NCBI GenBank assembly: GCA_013152695.1
Contig: JAADFV010000123.1
Span: 1 to 6,794 of the forward strand
Source of the DNA: Chloroflexota bacterium
GTDB lineage: Bacteria; Chloroflexota; Anaerolineae; J102
Length of the DNA stretch: 6,794 bases
Reading direction: 5' to 3'
Shown here: piece after piece, positions 6,696 to 6,794 of the stretch
How positions within the stretch are numbered: position 1 is the stretch's first letter
Layout of the letters: each line of letters begins with the position of its first letter
Program-made: the position numbers and the translations under genes
Notes under the pieces: generated by a model
The model's input: the letters and a program-made list of their open reading frames with translations, nothing else
Database searches by the model: none
What the model was told of the DNA's origin: nothing

Positions 6696-6726
6696 CCTTG
6701 CTTGTGAATAGCGTGGGAAAGCAAGG
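6696..6726 (+). terminator. Hairpin downstream of the ABC-F gene, possible terminator
   Basis: CCTTGCTT (6696-6703) and AAGCAAGG (6719-6726) form a perfect 8-bp stem with a 15-nt loop, 31 nt after the stop codon. The following bases read ACGATTTGTCC, so the U tract is poor, and GGAC/GTCC (6725-6728 with 6734-6737) could form a small competing hairpin. It is the only stem of this length I see after the last gene and is the best candidate for the end of the transcript. It may instead be an RNA-stabilising or bidirectional element. Confidence 0.35.
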
Positions 6727-6794
6727 ACGATTTGTCCCAGTTAGAACAGGCGGCAAGCTTTGCAAAAAACAATAAGCTCCGGTCTAAGGCGACC
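6727..6794. other. Non-coding tail, nothing recognised
   Basis: The last 68 bases hold no open frame of note on either strand. GCAA-GCT-TTGC (6753-6763) is a tiny hairpin followed by six A residues, and GGTC/GACC (6781-6784 with 6791-6794) flank the right edge. The bases GGTCTAAGGCG near the edge recall a tRNA D-arm, but the sequence before them has no matching acceptor or D-stem. Confidence 0.4.

Noticed and set aside
6771..6794. Start of a tRNA gene (GGTCTAAGGCG resembles a D-arm)
   Set aside because: The bases before it give no acceptor strand or D-stem pairing (no GAGC to match GCTC), and the window ends too soon to test the rest.

Overview
The window holds four complete, same-strand housekeeping genes packed into what looks like one transcription unit: nrdR (558-1004), a class II adenosylcobalamin-dependent ribonucleotide reductase gene nrdJ (1059-3542), a eukaryotic-type (UDPGP family) UTP-glucose-1-phosphate uridylyltransferase gene (3536-4993) and an ABC-F ATPase gene (4994-6664). 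The gaps are 54 nt, a 7-nt overlap (or 38 nt if a later start is used) and 0 nt. No intrinsic terminator is visible between the genes.

The sequence is bacterial. The combination of NrdR, a NrdJ with a C-terminal zinc ribbon, and a UDPGP-family rather than GalU-type pyrophosphorylase, with moderate GC, C-rich coding strands and poor Shine-Dalgarno signals, makes me lean towards Chloroflexota (Anaerolineae/Caldilineae/Ardenticatenia-like). This is an impression of family resemblance, not a measured assignment.

Region by region: 1-284 is AT-richer non-coding DNA with no convincing gene; it carries a short motif like a dispersed intergenic repeat at 29-49. At 285-313 there is a good sigma70-type promoter with an extended -10. 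Two 16-bp NrdR-box-like sites follow at 322-337 and 354-369, exactly 32 bp apart, which is the three-helical-turn tandem arrangement known for NrdR operators. A long pyrimidine-rich leader (370-557) with weak hairpins leads to nrdR. A 25-nt uninterrupted pyrimidine run separates nrdR from nrdJ. After the ABC-F gene, 6665-6794 is non-coding, with one 8-bp hairpin that may be a terminator.

How the parts work together: NrdR senses (d)ATP through its ATP-cone and binds tandem boxes to repress ribonucleotide reductase genes. Here the boxes sit in front of nrdR itself, so nrdR-nrdJ would be an autoregulated dNTP-supply unit. The NrdJ protein has no N-terminal ATP-cone of its own. The last two genes (UDP-glucose synthesis and a ribosome-associated ABC-F ATPase) have no obvious pathway link to dNTP synthesis but would share the transcript. 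I found no novel system; the most informative signal is the tandem operator and promoter.
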